Position numbers and translations under genes: made by a program. Source: Rossellomorea marisflavi (lineage in GTDB: Bacteria; Bacillota; Bacilli; Bacillales; Bacillaceae_B). Taken from it: DNA of 64,000 nucleotides. Shown piece after piece: positions 32,405-40,979 of the stretch; position 1 is the first letter of the stretch, and each line of letters opens with the position of its first letter. Under the pieces are notes generated by a model, which was not told where the DNA came from, made no database searches, and worked only from the letters and a program-made list of their open reading frames with translations. The DNA is taken from contig NZ_CP047095.1 in the NCBI RefSeq assembly GCF_009806575.1, forward strand, positions 2,794,001 to 2,858,000. Direction: 5' to 3'.

Positions 32405-32782
32405 AAAAGCGGAGGCGGGTTGCCCTGAGGCGACAAGCATAAGACGAAGACCCCGGAAAGGCGTTCTGTGCCTTTTGGGGGTCTTTGGCTTATGACCTCG
32501 AGCCTCAACCCGCCGGAGCTAGACATCAAGAAAAGCGGAGAGGGCTCGCCCTGAAGCGACAAGCATAAGACAAAGACCCCGGAAAGGCGTTCTGTGCCTT
32601 TTGGGGGTCTTTGGCTTATGACCTCGAGCCTCAAGCCCCCGGAGCTGGATGTCAAGAAAAGCGGAGGCGGGTTGCCCTGAGGCGACAAGCATAAGACGAA
32701 GACCCCGGAAAGGCGTTCTGTGCCTTTTGGGGGTCTTTGGCTTATGACCTCGAGCCTCAACCCGCCGGAGCTAGATGTCAAG
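32405..32782. repeat. Three tandem 126-bp copies of a palindromic repeat
   Basis: Three units start at 32405, 32531 and 32657, each exactly 126 bases and each beginning AAAAGCGGAG. Within a unit the halves are complementary: GGCGGGTTG with CAACCCGCC, AAGCATAAG with CTTATG, AGACCCC with GGGGGTCT, AAAGGC with GCCTTTT. Each therefore folds into one long imperfect hairpin. Copies 1 and 3 are nearly identical; copy 2 has compensating changes at its base (AGGGCTCG, CAAGCCCC). Minus-strand open frames through it are by-products of the repeat. The array is non-coding and lies between tRNA-Gln and mgsR. Confidence 0.92.
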
Positions 32783-32853
32783 AAAAGCTTCGACTGGACC
32801 CATGCCCTCCTCCCTCTTCATTCACACCTGTTTTTCAAAGCCAAATACAACAT

Positions 32854-32885
32854 AAAAAAGCAGGCACTCCCTCGGGTGTCTGCTT
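32854..32885 (-). terminator. Intrinsic terminator of mgsR
   Basis: AGCAGGCAC and GTGTCTGCTT form the stem around CCCTCGG, with six U on the leftward strand. Confidence 0.8.
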
Positions 32886-32922
32886 GGCTATTCATATTGA
32901 ATTTTCTTCATGCCATGTACCT

Positions 32923-33303
32923 CTAGCTGCTCTTTTTCAGTGCTCTCTTCTTTGACGCAAGTCCCTGGAGCCCCTCTGGATTGTAGCCGACAACCAATTT
33001 CTTACCATCTGTGAGAAGGGGTCTTCTTAGAAGCTTAGGCTCTTTGACAATCAATTGAATGACTTCGGAAAGTGGAAGGTCGTTGACGTCCTTGCCGAGG
33101 TCCTTGAAAGTCTGGCTTCTGGTTGCGAGAATCTCATCCAGTCCTTCTGTTGTGAGGGCAAGGAGATTCATGAGTTCTTCCGGGCTGGGGGTTTCCCTGA
33201 ATAGGTGCCTTTCATTGAAATCGACGGCATTGGCGGTCAACCATTTTTTCGCTTTCCTGCATGATGTACAGCTTGGATACGTATAGAATGTTAAGTGATC
33301 CAT
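32923..33303 (-). CDS. mgsR: Spx/ArsC-family stress regulator MgsR
   Basis: A 126-residue Spx/ArsC-family protein with the redox motif CTSC at residues 12-15 and a thioredoxin-like fold. The RRPL (near 94) and KLVVGYNPEGL stretches are family-typical. In B. subtilis MgsR (YqgZ) turns on part of the general stress regulon by binding RNA polymerase. Position next to yqgY matches the B. subtilis order. A second Spx paralogue cannot be ruled out from sequence alone, but synteny favours MgsR. Confidence 0.88.
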   Translation of the reverse strand: MDHLTFYTYPSCTSCRKAKKWLTANAVDFNERHLFRETPSPEELMNLLALTTEGLDEILATRSQTFKDLGKDVNDLPLSEVIQLIVKEPKLLRRPLLTDGKKLVVGYNPEGLQGLASKKRALKKSS

Positions 33304-33638
33304 TGTTTCATCCTCCTTGAAATCGTTTGTTCAAGCTTTGTTAAACATATTGTATATTACTTGTACAACATATGTACAGTATTATCCCTCGAAATTTGTG
33401 AACATTTTTTTAACAGGCTCACGATCTTCTTTGAACGGAAAAAGAAAGGGCTTGCGCATTTCCAATTCCAATACGTTTGAAATCCCTTTCAAAGTGGAAC
33501 GATATGTACTATACTTCTTGTTGAGAGGCATGAATATCACTTTTCCGTCACAAAGTCCCAATAAACTGATATTTACTTTTATGGTAGATTTCATTTATAA
33601 TTACTTACGACGGACAGAGGGTAAAGGAGGGTTTACAT
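33304..33638. other. Divergent mgsR-yqgY intergenic region
   Basis: This 335-base stretch should carry the promoters of mgsR (leftward) and yqgY (rightward). A 70-codon minus-strand frame at 33382-33594 reads MKSTIKVNISLLGLCDGKVI and on, and looks partly protein-like, but it has no ribosome binding site. I give it low weight as a gene. No terminator or strong promoter match was found. Confidence 0.35.
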
Positions 33639-33884
33639 ATGGATCGAATGTTCAGAGTTTTAGGATTTTGGACGGGTATCTTTGCAGTATTTTTTTACCT
33701 TGGCGACATGCCAAAGACATCATTACTATTCTTAGGGCAAACTGGGTTCTTCATTATGCTTAGTTATTTAAAGCTATCCGAACGTATGTATATTTATGTT
33801 TTCGGTGCCTACCTTACCGTGTTTTTCGCCGGCTTCACATATTGGACCACCTTTATGATGACCCCAGGCGCAGGAGGCCACTAA
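33639..33884 (+). CDS. yqgY: DUF2626 membrane protein YqgY
   Basis: An 81-residue membrane protein with three hydrophobic segments (FWTGIFAVFFYLG, LLFLGQTGFFIMLSYLKL, YIYVFGAYLTVFFAGFTYW) and a GAGGH end. It matches the DUF2626/YqgY family, restricted to Bacillales. AAAGGAGG lies before the ATG and a strong terminator follows. The function is unknown. Confidence 0.9.
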   Translation: MDRMFRVLGFWTGIFAVFFYLGDMPKTSLLFLGQTGFFIMLSYLKLSERMYIYVFGAYLTVFFAGFTYWTTFMMTPGAGGH

Positions 33885-33885
33885 A

Positions 33886-33922
33886 AAAAAGCCTTTAGCT
33901 CAAATGCTAAAGGCTTTTTTTT
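33886..33922. terminator. Bidirectional terminator between yqgY and yqgX
   Basis: AAAAAGCCTTTAGC and GCTAAAGGCTTTTT form a perfect stem with U tracts in both directions, between two convergent genes. Confidence 0.9.
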
Positions 33923-34556
33923 AATATCCATTGAGAAAGGGATTCCCATCCATTTCATGACCGATGCTCGTTTCCGGTCCGTGGCCAGGCAGGACGATCG
34001 TTTCTTCAGGCAATGTCAGCAGATGGTCGTGGATGCTGGCTAGGAGCTGTTGAGGGTCCCCGCCGGGTAGATCTGACCTCCCGATGCTTCCCATGAAGAG
34101 AGTGTCACCTGCCACCACGATTTGCGCATCCCTCATATAGTAGGAGATGCTTCCCGGAGAATGTCCCGGCGTGTGGAACAGGTTCAAATGAAAGGAGCCG
34201 ATCACCAAGCTCTGCTCATCAGTCAATATGTAATCCGCTGCTCTCGCGCTTATCTTGTCTTCCATCATGAACAGGACCGATCCATTCAAGGAAGGGTCGA
34301 TCAACCACTGTGCTTCCTTTTCGTGTACATAGACCGGTATGCCGAAGCGATCACGCACATCATCCACTGCCCCGATATGATCGAAATGGGCATGAGTCAG
34401 TAAGATGGCCACCGGAGTGAGGCCCTCTTTTTCCAGCCAGCGGAGCAGGGTATCGGCGTTCCCTCCCGGATCGAAGATCAAGCAGTCTTTTTCATCGTTC
34501 CAAAAAACATAGCAGTTTGTTTGAAGCGGGCCGAGCGGAATTTGTTTCCATTCCAA
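33921..34556 (-). CDS. yqgX: Metallo-beta-lactamase-fold hydrolase YqgX
   Basis: A 211-residue MBL-fold hydrolase. The metal motif THAHFDHIG lies near residue 53, with HTPGHSPGS (near 128), GDTLFMGSIGRSDLPGG (near 150) and LPGHGPET (near 190), the glyoxalase II-like set. It probably hydrolyses a small thioester such as S-lactoyl-bacillithiol, by family analogy. Convergent with yqgY and divergent from yqgW, as in B. subtilis. Confidence 0.92.
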   Translation of the reverse strand: MEWKQIPLGPLQTNCYVFWNDEKDCLIFDPGGNADTLLRWLEKEGLTPVAILLTHAHFDHIGAVDDVRDRFGIPVYVHEKEAQWLIDPSLNGSVLFMMEDKISARAADYILTDEQSLVIGSFHLNLFHTPGHSPGSISYYMRDAQIVVAGDTLFMGSIGRSDLPGGDPQQLLASIHDHLLTLPEETIVLPGHGPETSIGHEMDGNPFLNGY

Positions 34557-34756
34557 ATGTCATCACCTCCTTCTACGTCGTATGCTTCATTGTATCAGAA
34601 GCACTCCCATCATAGAAAGATTCTGTCGAATCAAAAAAGTCAATTTTTTGACCTCGACAAACGAAGCAAAAAAATATAAAATGTAAATGCGTGCATATTT
34701 GTACATATTTTGTGGTATTATGAAAGCGTTAAACTGAACGGAAAGGGGTAGGATTA

Positions 34757-34930
34757 ATGGGTCTTGTCATCATCACAGCATTGGTTACACTTTTGGCATT
34801 ATTCGCCGTCGTTAGTACGTTTAAGAATAAAAACGCCCTTGGGATCTTCTTTTCCCTTGCCACATTAGGGGTATTTGGGTGGTTCACGGTCATGACCGTC
34901 CTTCACTCCGGTTATCCTGGAGGACATTGA
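34757..34930 (+). CDS. yqgW: DUF2759 small membrane protein YqgW
   Basis: A 57-residue protein: MGLVIITALVTLLALFAVVS, then KNKNALGIFFSLATLGVF, ending HSGYPGGH. Two membrane segments and a PGGH tail match the DUF2759/YqgW family. The ribosome site AAAGGGGTAGG precedes the ATG. A -10-like TATTAT lies near 34715. Its end resembles the GAGGH tail of YqgY, suggesting related small membrane proteins. The function is unknown. Confidence 0.88.
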   Translation: MGLVIITALVTLLALFAVVSTFKNKNALGIFFSLATLGVFGWFTVMTVLHSGYPGGH

Positions 34931-34936
34931 TCTAAG

Positions 34937-34970
34937 GAAAAAGCCTCGTTCAGCTGAACGAGGCTTTTTT
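34937..34970. terminator. Bidirectional terminator between yqgW and yqgV
   Basis: AAGCCTCGTTCAG and CTGAACGAGGCTT form a perfect stem with U-rich tracts on both strands, shared by the two convergent genes. Confidence 0.9.
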
Positions 34971-34973
34971 TGA

Positions 34974-35288
34974 TCATGAGTCCAACTTTTTCTGGACGGC
35001 AGAAAGCTTGCCTTCCATGGTCGAGACCTTATCGCGCCGGTCATCGATGCGTATATTCGTTGCAACACGTTGAATCCCCTGTTGAAACGGTGATTCATGG
35101 ATATCCTGGATCACTTGGAACAGGACAGGGAGCTCTCCCTCAATGATGGTATTCATCGGGGTGAGCTGATAACGGATTTTCCCCTCCGCTTCATATTGCT
35201 TCAAGATTCTCTGAAGGTCTGCCACATAGGAACTGACGCTTGGCGATTCAGTACCGATGGGGATGACCGTGACGTCTACGATGGCCAT
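34974..35288 (-). CDS. yqgV: MTH1187-family thiamine-binding protein YqgV
   Basis: A 104-residue MTH1187/YkoF-like protein: MAIVDVTVIPIGTESPSVSSYVAD and, near residue 40, YQLTPMNTIIEGE, which line the small-ligand pocket in this family. Members bind thiamine or its pyrimidine part. Its ATG overlaps the yqgU stop by one base (TAATG), so translation is coupled. Confidence 0.9.
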   Translation of the reverse strand: MAIVDVTVIPIGTESPSVSSYVADLQRILKQYEAEGKIRYQLTPMNTIIEGELPVLFQVIQDIHESPFQQGIQRVATNIRIDDRRDKVSTMEGKLSAVQKKLDS

Positions 35289-36382
35289 TATAGTTGTGCT
35301 CCTTTCACACTGAGTAGATGGATGATATTGCGATTGACCAGGGAGATGACTTTCTCCAGCTGGTTCCCGTACAAGCAGGCATTCCCCTTCGGAGCGCAGG
35401 TCAGTGGCTCAAGAGGGAGATCGGGGAACAATACCTTCTCCTTACCACTGAAAACATCCCACTCCTTCAACGAGAAGCCGTCTGTATCTGTATCTGCGGC
35501 CCCCTTCCCGTTCGAAGCGAACGTAAGAAAGCGACCTTTCCCTTCTATCATATCATAGTATGGGACCAGCCAGTCGGAATAGCGGCTCAGAAGCGATTGG
35601 GTAAAGGTCGATTGCTCGTCCCCTTCTGGAGAAAGGAAACGGTACTGAAAGATTCCTTTTTCATCTGTCGCCTTGATCGTCATGAGGGAATCGGAAAATT
35701 GATTGAAATGGATCAGATCCTCTGCAATCATCGTCCGCTTTCCATCGAGCAAGGATTTCTCCACCAGGGGAGCGGCGAGGGCGATGTCTTCTTTTGGCCA
35801 ATCCTGGAAGATGACGGAATCATCCGATTTCCACTGCACGAAAGGTTGATCCGTATCAAGGGTGCTCACATTCTTACTGTTGATATCCACCAGGGAGACC
35901 TCGAAGCTCCAATCCTCGGCAAAGCTTGTGAGGAGCATTTCCCCAGGAGAGAATTCATTCCATGCGAAAGAGATATCATAGGATGGGATATCCTGCTCGA
36001 ATGTAGAGTGTCCATCAGGATCGATATAGGTGACCGTTGCTAGATAAGAACCAGGAGAGGTCTGGACATAAATGCTTTTTTTATCAGGAGAGATACTGGA
36101 AGTGACATACGATGAGCCGGTCTCGAAAATCGTCTTTTGAGAACCGGTATAGATGTTATATTTATATAAGCGGGTGGTTTCATCCTTCGTGGCCACCGTC
36201 AGGATTTCGGAATCCGTGAGCCATCCGACGTTTTCCACAAATCCTTCTTCTTCAAGGTTTTCTGCTATGATGCTTTTTTCAGGCTCCTTATGAGGGGCTT
36301 TCACCCCATCGGAAGAAGTGCATGCCGATAGAATCGCCATGATCCCGATGATGCCACCTGCAATTGCGGCTTTATTCCACAC
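35288..36382 (-). CDS. yqgU: YqgU-like beta-propeller lipoprotein
   Basis: About 364 residues. A signal peptide ends in a lipobox ILSAC (C near residue 21), so it is a membrane-anchored lipoprotein. The mature part has WD40/TolB-like repeats such as VGWLTDSEILTVATKDETTRLYKYN and SISPDKKSIYVQTSPG. GTG 36382 follows GGGAGAGGGG; an ATG at 36400 lies on top of that site. It precedes yqgV in an operon. Role unknown. Confidence 0.85.
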   Translation of the reverse strand: MWNKAAIAGGIIGIMAILSACTSSDGVKAPHKEPEKSIIAENLEEEGFVENVGWLTDSEILTVATKDETTRLYKYNIYTGSQKTIFETGSSYVTSSISPDKKSIYVQTSPGSYLATVTYIDPDGHSTFEQDIPSYDISFAWNEFSPGEMLLTSFAEDWSFEVSLVDINSKNVSTLDTDQPFVQWKSDDSVIFQDWPKEDIALAAPLVEKSLLDGKRTMIAEDLIHFNQFSDSLMTIKATDEKGIFQYRFLSPEGDEQSTFTQSLLSRYSDWLVPYYDMIEGKGRFLTFASNGKGAADTDTDGFSLKEWDVFSGKEKVLFPDLPLEPLTCAPKGNACLYGNQLEKVISLVNRNIIHLLSVKGAQL

Positions 36383-36449
36383 TGACCCCTCTCCCTTCAA
36401 CTGCTTTCTCTATTAGTACGTCCCACATTGGGAAACGTTTCAAAAAGAT

Positions 36450-36478
36450 AAAAAAAAGATGGCTCAGGAGGCCATCTA
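36450..36478 (-). terminator. Intrinsic terminator of yqgT
   Basis: AGATGGCC and GGCCATCT-type arms (AGATGGCTC / GAGGCCATCT) pair around CAG, followed on the leftward strand by eight U. Confidence 0.8.
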
Positions 36479-36540
36479 TAAAACGCCGATCAACGTTCCT
36501 ATTCTTATCATACTCCATTTTTCTCCTATAGCGAAGGGGG

Positions 36541-37734
36541 TCACCACCATTTATATAGCGTAATGAGATAGATCCCAAGCGTATCCCTGTATATGGTATC
36601 GAATTGAGAGAGAGGGAGTGGATTGATCCCCTTGCCAAGCTCCAATGTGATACCTGTTTGCTGGAATTCTTGGATGTACCAATCCTTGAAACCTGCATAG
36701 CTGTCTACATAGCGGATCGATGCATATCCACTTGCCCTATTTATTTCTCCAGCGAGTCGCTCGGACTCTTTTGACTCTAGCCCTTCATATCCCCAGTAGA
36801 ATTCCTTACCCTGGGTATGGACGGAGATCAGCCTTTGAAACCGTTCCTTTCTGGCGAGCTGTTCCATGGCCTTGGACTCCGGCTCGGATATAGGCAGGTG
36901 TCCTGTAAAATCACGGGGACCCGGTACGTTCACTTCCATGCGCCGCTTCTCGAATTCCCAGCGCGCAGGAAACTGTTTATTCAAATCGATCCCCCGGATG
37001 TTCGCTTTCCATCCGGTAAATTCGACCCGACCTCCATTCAATTCGATCAATTCCTCAGCCATCCCATCAGGTGGACCATTCAGTACAAGATCAACCCCAT
37101 CCGGATTGACCATCGGAACCAGGGAGAGGGACACCGTCCGATACAGGGGCAGGATCGGGATCCCCCTCAAATCTTTGGAATTCGTCAAGGAAAGGAGATA
37201 GTCGTTCAGGAAGGTCATTAGAACTGCACTTGTAATCCATTCGTTCCCGTGGAAAGAACCGTTCATGTGGACCTTCCTCGCACCACGCCCGATCTTGCAT
37301 TCCATCAGATCTTTTCCGAGTACACTTTTCCCGATTGCGGTCACCCTGATAAATGGATAAATCTCCTGTAAGAGGGTCATATCGTTCTGAAAGCTCACGG
37401 AATCGTAAGGCTGCTTCCCATTCACAATGGGCGTGACCACGCGCCTCGGGAGGAATAGCTCTACACCGGGCACGACTTCATTGGGATCGCTGTTCTCATT
37501 GATCAGTAACAAGGCATCTACACCGATATTGCGGTCACCCGCCAGCCCCCAAAGGGTGTCCCCCTCCCGGACCATGCAGGCCTCCTTGATGAAACCAGGC
37601 ACCTCCACCATCTCGTCTGAATCAAGATGATCGGGGGCGAGTTCGGGATTTGAATCAACGAGCAGTTCGATAGGAATATGAAACAGGCTTGCATAGTACG
37701 ACAGGGAATCACCTTTCCTTGCCTTTACTTTCAT
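36541..37734 (-). CDS. yqgT: LysM/M14 gamma-D-glutamyl-meso-diaminopimelate peptidase
   Basis: A 397-residue peptidoglycan endopeptidase like YqgT and EndL. There are two LysM domains (residues 1-48 and 52-97, the second with VREGDTLWGLAGDRNIG). The M14 zinc carboxypeptidase domain has the zinc site HGNEW (near 155), a second zinc His in SVHTQG and a catalytic Glu in ITLELGKG near 375. It has no signal peptide, like spore-associated members. It would cut the D-Glu/Dap bond in stem peptides. Confidence 0.92.
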   Translation of the reverse strand: MKVKARKGDSLSYYASLFHIPIELLVDSNPELAPDHLDSDEMVEVPGFIKEACMVREGDTLWGLAGDRNIGVDALLLINENSDPNEVVPGVELFLPRRVVTPIVNGKQPYDSVSFQNDMTLLQEIYPFIRVTAIGKSVLGKDLMECKIGRGARKVHMNGSFHGNEWITSAVLMTFLNDYLLSLTNSKDLRGIPILPLYRTVSLSLVPMVNPDGVDLVLNGPPDGMAEELIELNGGRVEFTGWKANIRGIDLNKQFPARWEFEKRRMEVNVPGPRDFTGHLPISEPESKAMEQLARKERFQRLISVHTQGKEFYWGYEGLESKESERLAGEINRASGYASIRYVDSYAGFKDWYIQEFQQTGITLELGKGINPLPLSQFDTIYRDTLGIYLITLYKWW

Positions 37735-37787
37735 GAGACTCCTCCCATTTTATGCCTTTCTATACTCATATGATGTGGAGGGAGGTT

Positions 37788-38822
37788 CTATTCACCTGGT
37801 TCAAGTACACCATTTATTTCTGTAAAAGGGAGGGTCTGATCTGTGATGATCTTTTCAAGAGAAAGGATTCTAGGTTCACACTTGGCACCGATACTAATAG
37901 TAGCGGTTAGCTCCTTAGGAGAGTACACTACAGAATGCAGAGTACCAAAGAAGTGGTTGTAATCTTTGAAAAACAAAGGTGAGGTTGGTTGATTGAAATG
38001 CTGAAACATTTCGCGAGGCTTAAGGAAAGGCTCCAAGAGTTGATTAGCATAATGCCACCGATTCATTGAGCCTATAATGTTTTGTCGGTTCCATCCTCGC
38101 ATGGCTTCTGATCTAAAATGATTTGTACACGCAAGGGGTGATTCCTTTATGGCATTGCACCCTTGAGGGCTAGTTTCGACTATGATGGATTTCCCTGAAG
38201 CATCTGTCATGGAATAGTTGTAACAGTATTTATGAGGCAGAACCTGAAGAAATTCGCATGCTTCATCCAGATTCGAACACAAATCCAATAACATCCGTAC
38301 TATGATGGGTGCCACAAAACCTATTCCTCCACGCTCGCTGTTTACAAAATGAAGTCCCACCACTAAACCCTTTTCATTCATGCCATCCAATCTACCTAGC
38401 CGGTGCTGACTGAATCCAATCGATGTATAATGATCTTCAGAATGATTGATGAAAATCCTGCCATCATAAAGCTTATGGTGAAAATCGTAGTTCCTATAGT
38501 ATTTTCCTGAATGGTCTACCAGGGCTGTACACCCCATTGGCGGCAGTTCAATATCAAAACCGCTGAATGATTTAAGTACCGATTCCAGTTCCCAATCCAT
38601 TCCTTCCGCAAAGCCCGCCATTTCCTCCAAAAGGTGTGGAACAAATTCACTCAGTGCTGACCTAGCCTTTTCTGCATCAACACCGTTACCAAATGCCTTT
38701 ATAGCTTCAATTTCGGTGCAAGTTGATGTCTTCTTAAACTCCCTCCCCATTTGCCTACCCTTTTGAAAATCAGTTCCGACTATGTTGAGGACACTTACTT
38801 TTAAAACCTCTTCACCCCTCAT
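37788..38822 (-). CDS. C45/linear amide C-N hydrolase (acyl-CoA:6-APA acyltransferase type)
   Basis: A 344-residue Ntn hydrolase of the C45 (penicillin acyltransferase-like) family. The nucleophile would be the Cys in LPPMGCTALVDHSGKYYRNYDF (near residue 97), released by self-cleavage before it; the YRNYDFH stretch is the conserved oxyanion-side motif. DGMNEKGLVVGLHFVN follows. ATG 38822 is preceded by GGAGGGGAG. It overlaps the MerR gene by 11 bases. The substrate is probably an amide or acyl conjugate; the paired regulator may sense it. Confidence 0.85.
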   Translation of the reverse strand: MRGEEVLKVSVLNIVGTDFQKGRQMGREFKKTSTCTEIEAIKAFGNGVDAEKARSALSEFVPHLLEEMAGFAEGMDWELESVLKSFSGFDIELPPMGCTALVDHSGKYYRNYDFHHKLYDGRIFINHSEDHYTSIGFSQHRLGRLDGMNEKGLVVGLHFVNSERGGIGFVAPIIVRMLLDLCSNLDEACEFLQVLPHKYCYNYSMTDASGKSIIVETSPQGCNAIKESPLACTNHFRSEAMRGWNRQNIIGSMNRWHYANQLLEPFLKPREMFQHFNQPTSPLFFKDYNHFFGTLHSVVYSPKELTATISIGAKCEPRILSLEKIITDQTLPFTEINGVLEPGE

Positions 38823-39579
38823 TTTCTCCCCTCCAATTAACGACTGGCAAAAGCAAATCATGCTGTGAAAAACTTGGTCCTCTATACCACTCTATGATTG
38901 GCCCTGCAGGATACCATTGGTTTTGCGATGCGTACTCCAAAAGTTGATTATAATGCTGTTTGATTTGCTCTTCAGCAATACTCACTGGTAACGCGATACA
39001 TAGGCCCCCTTGCATGGTTTCCACATTTACATTATGTGGAATATCAATTCCTGTACATGCTTGTATACCGAATCCAATGTGGGCATGGACAAGGCTTTCT
39101 CCTGATATATATTTCAAGTACAGTGCATGAACAGGAACATCCAACTTTTGAAATTCTCTCAATCTTTCTCGAAATAGCGGGCCGAATTTACCAACATTTG
39201 CTGTTTCTTTATACCAAAGGATCGTATCTGGTGCCTTTTCAATTAATGAAACGTCTTGAAAATCCCCTTTAAGAAACCGAATACTATTTTCAAGGATTTC
39301 CACCCTTTTTTGTATAGTTTGAAGAAGGCTGTCGAGATAGTCCTCCCTTCTACTCGGCTCCTGGATTCCCTGCCACTGTTTGATATTTTCCAGTGGTACT
39401 TCAGCCAGCCTCAAGTTTGCGATCATACGAGCCTCTTTTACTTGTTCTTGACAATAAAAACGGTATCCCTTTGCATTTTTCTTCATTGGTGTGAGGAGCT
39501 CTTTTGTCTCATAAAAGCGAAGAGCACTCTTTGAGATACCCGTTCTTTGTGAAAATTCTTTTATCCCCATTAAAGACAT
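38812..39579 (-). CDS. MerR-family regulator with GyrI-like effector domain
   Basis: A 255-residue MerR activator. The winged helix is IKEFSQRTGISKSALRFYETKELL (residues 5-28), followed by the dimerisation coil (residues 80-115). The C-terminal half is like the BmrR/GyrI-type small-molecule domain (VHALYLKYISGESLVHAHIGFGI). It is co-transcribed with the C45 hydrolase. Its promoter has the stretched 19-bp spacer that MerR proteins act on, so it most likely activates its own operon when a ligand binds. Confidence 0.9.
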   Translation of the reverse strand: MSLMGIKEFSQRTGISKSALRFYETKELLTPMKKNAKGYRFYCQEQVKEARMIANLRLAEVPLENIKQWQGIQEPSRREDYLDSLLQTIQKRVEILENSIRFLKGDFQDVSLIEKAPDTILWYKETANVGKFGPLFRERLREFQKLDVPVHALYLKYISGESLVHAHIGFGIQACTGIDIPHNVNVETMQGGLCIALPVSIAEEQIKQHYNQLLEYASQNQWYPAGPIIEWYRGPSFSQHDLLLPVVNWRGENEG

Positions 39580-39601
39580 CCCGTCACCCCTTCCAATTCA
39601 T

Positions 39602-39632
39602 ATGATACAGCTTCATGTAGGTTGAAGGTCAA
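39602..39632 (-). promoter_or_regulatory. MerR-type promoter with 19-bp spacer and operator dyad
   Basis: On the minus strand TTGACC (39632-39627), a 19-base spacer and TATCAT (39607-39602). In the spacer CTTCA and TGAAG form a dyad (39611-39627). A 19-bp spacer with a central dyad is the hallmark of MerR-activated promoters, and it lies directly before the MerR gene. Confidence 0.85.
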
Positions 39633-39698
39633 TTCTTTTTATTTACCTTTTTTCACAAAAGAATGAGATCCCCATGTAAGTGATCTGGTACTGTATTA

Positions 39699-39730
39699 AA
39701 AAAACATCCGACCAGACGGCCGGATGTTCA
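39699..39730 (-). terminator. Intrinsic terminator of glcK
   Basis: AACATCCGGC and GTCGGATGTT pair across a small loop, with seven U on the leftward strand, just past the glcK stop. Confidence 0.85.
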
Positions 39731-39735
39731 AGTTC

Positions 39736-40695
39736 TTAATGTAGGGCGTTTTTGACAAGCCAGGCGGCCCCGATCACCCCTGCATCATTTTCAAGTGTTG
39801 CAATATCGATGTCAGTAGACGTTCGCACCTTCGGGAAAGCAAACCGTTTGAAATAATTCATTACGGGATCCAGAAGGGTTTTTCCCGCTTTTGAAACGCC
39901 ACCACCGATGACAATCTTCTCCGGATTGACGGCGTTTCCGAGATTCGCCAAACTCAAACCTAAATAGTAAGCAAGCTGATCTACGATCTTCAGAGCAAGG
40001 CTGTCCCCTTCTCTTGCGGCATCGAAAATCTGCTTTGATCCTAGGGACTCCAGGTCACGTAGCACAGAGGATTCTGTGGATGACTGGAGTTTCTCATGGG
40101 CGACCCTGACGACACCTGTTGCGGATGCGACGGTTTCAAGACAACCGGTCTTGCCGCAGTTACATGAATAGCCGTCTTTCGGAACAACGGTGATATGGCC
40201 GATTTCCCCGCCTGCACCCCTGACACCGTGAACAATCTCCCCGTTGGTGATGACACCTCCGCCGACTCCGGTACCGAGTGTGATACACACAAGATCTTTG
40301 GCTCCGTGTCCGGCACCTTTCCACATTTCGCCTAGTGCCGCGCAGTTGGCATCATTGTCGATGACCGCCGGCAGTCCTGTTTCCATTTCAATCAGGTCCT
40401 TGAGAGGTGTATGTTCACCCCATCCGAGATTGATGGCTTCATAGATGATTCCCCTTGTCTTTTCAACCGGCCCCGGTGCACCCATGCCGATCCCAACAAG
40501 CTTTTCCTTTGTGACATCGAGTTGTTCGAGCTTTACATCGATGCTTTTCGCGATATTGCCGATAATATGTTTACCGCTTTCCGATTTATCCGTGGGAATT
40601 TCCCACTTATGCTGGATCTCTCCGCATTCATTCAGGAACGCGATCTTCGTCGTCGTCCCTCCAAGGTCGACTCCTGCAAGCCATTTATCTACCAT
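39736..40695 (-). CDS. glcK: ROK-family glucokinase
   Basis: A 319-residue ROK kinase. The phosphate loop is GVDLGGTTTKIAF (residues 9-21), the catalytic Asp is in VIDNDANCAALGE (near 105), and the ROK zinc motif is GYSCNCGKTGCLETVAS (CxCGxxGCxE, near 177). It phosphorylates glucose with ATP. Synteny with yqgQ and gluP matches B. subtilis GlcK (YqgR). It lies six bases after yqgQ. Confidence 0.96.
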   Translation of the reverse strand: MVDKWLAGVDLGGTTTKIAFLNECGEIQHKWEIPTDKSESGKHIIGNIAKSIDVKLEQLDVTKEKLVGIGMGAPGPVEKTRGIIYEAINLGWGEHTPLKDLIEMETGLPAVIDNDANCAALGEMWKGAGHGAKDLVCITLGTGVGGGVITNGEIVHGVRGAGGEIGHITVVPKDGYSCNCGKTGCLETVASATGVVRVAHEKLQSSTESSVLRDLESLGSKQIFDAAREGDSLALKIVDQLAYYLGLSLANLGNAVNPEKIVIGGGVSKAGKTLLDPVMNYFKRFAFPKVRTSTDIDIATLENDAGVIGAAWLVKNALH

Positions 40696-40701
40696 ATTGA
40701 A

Positions 40702-40908
40702 TCACCTGTCCTGTTTATCTTTTTCCCGTTCCATTTCACTGCGGAGCAGCAGCAGGGCCGTTTGGAATTCCTTCTGTTCGATGAGGTTGGAAACATAAAG
40801 CTCCCTTAGTTCCCCCTCCATCAGCTCGAGGTCTGAAAGACGATCCCCTACATAGATGATGGTACCGAACCGTTTCAATAATTGCTGGATATCATAGATT
40901 GTTTTCAT
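40702..40908 (-). CDS. yqgQ: YqgQ family protein
   Basis: A 68-residue three-helix protein (MKTIYDIQQLLKRFGTIIYV, then DRLSDLELMEGELRELY) of the DUF910/YqgQ family, suggested to bind single-stranded nucleic acid from structure. ATG 40908 is preferred over one six codons upstream because of its MKTIYDIQ family start. It is co-transcribed with glcK. Confidence 0.9.
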   Translation of the reverse strand: MKTIYDIQQLLKRFGTIIYVGDRLSDLELMEGELRELYVSNLIEQKEFQTALLLLRSEMEREKDKQDR

Positions 40909-40979
40909 GACCACACCCCGATTCAAATGTTCACTTTTAGAAGTATAAATGAAAATCTGCCTCTTCTCAATAAAATAGA

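Noticed and set aside
32401-32781. Minus-strand 126-codon frame with internally repeated protein sequence
   Set aside because: The protein repeat only reflects the triplicated DNA palindrome; no start signal.
32405-32782. CRISPR array
   Set aside because: The repeats are 126 bases, contiguous and palindromic without unique spacers, and no cas genes are near.
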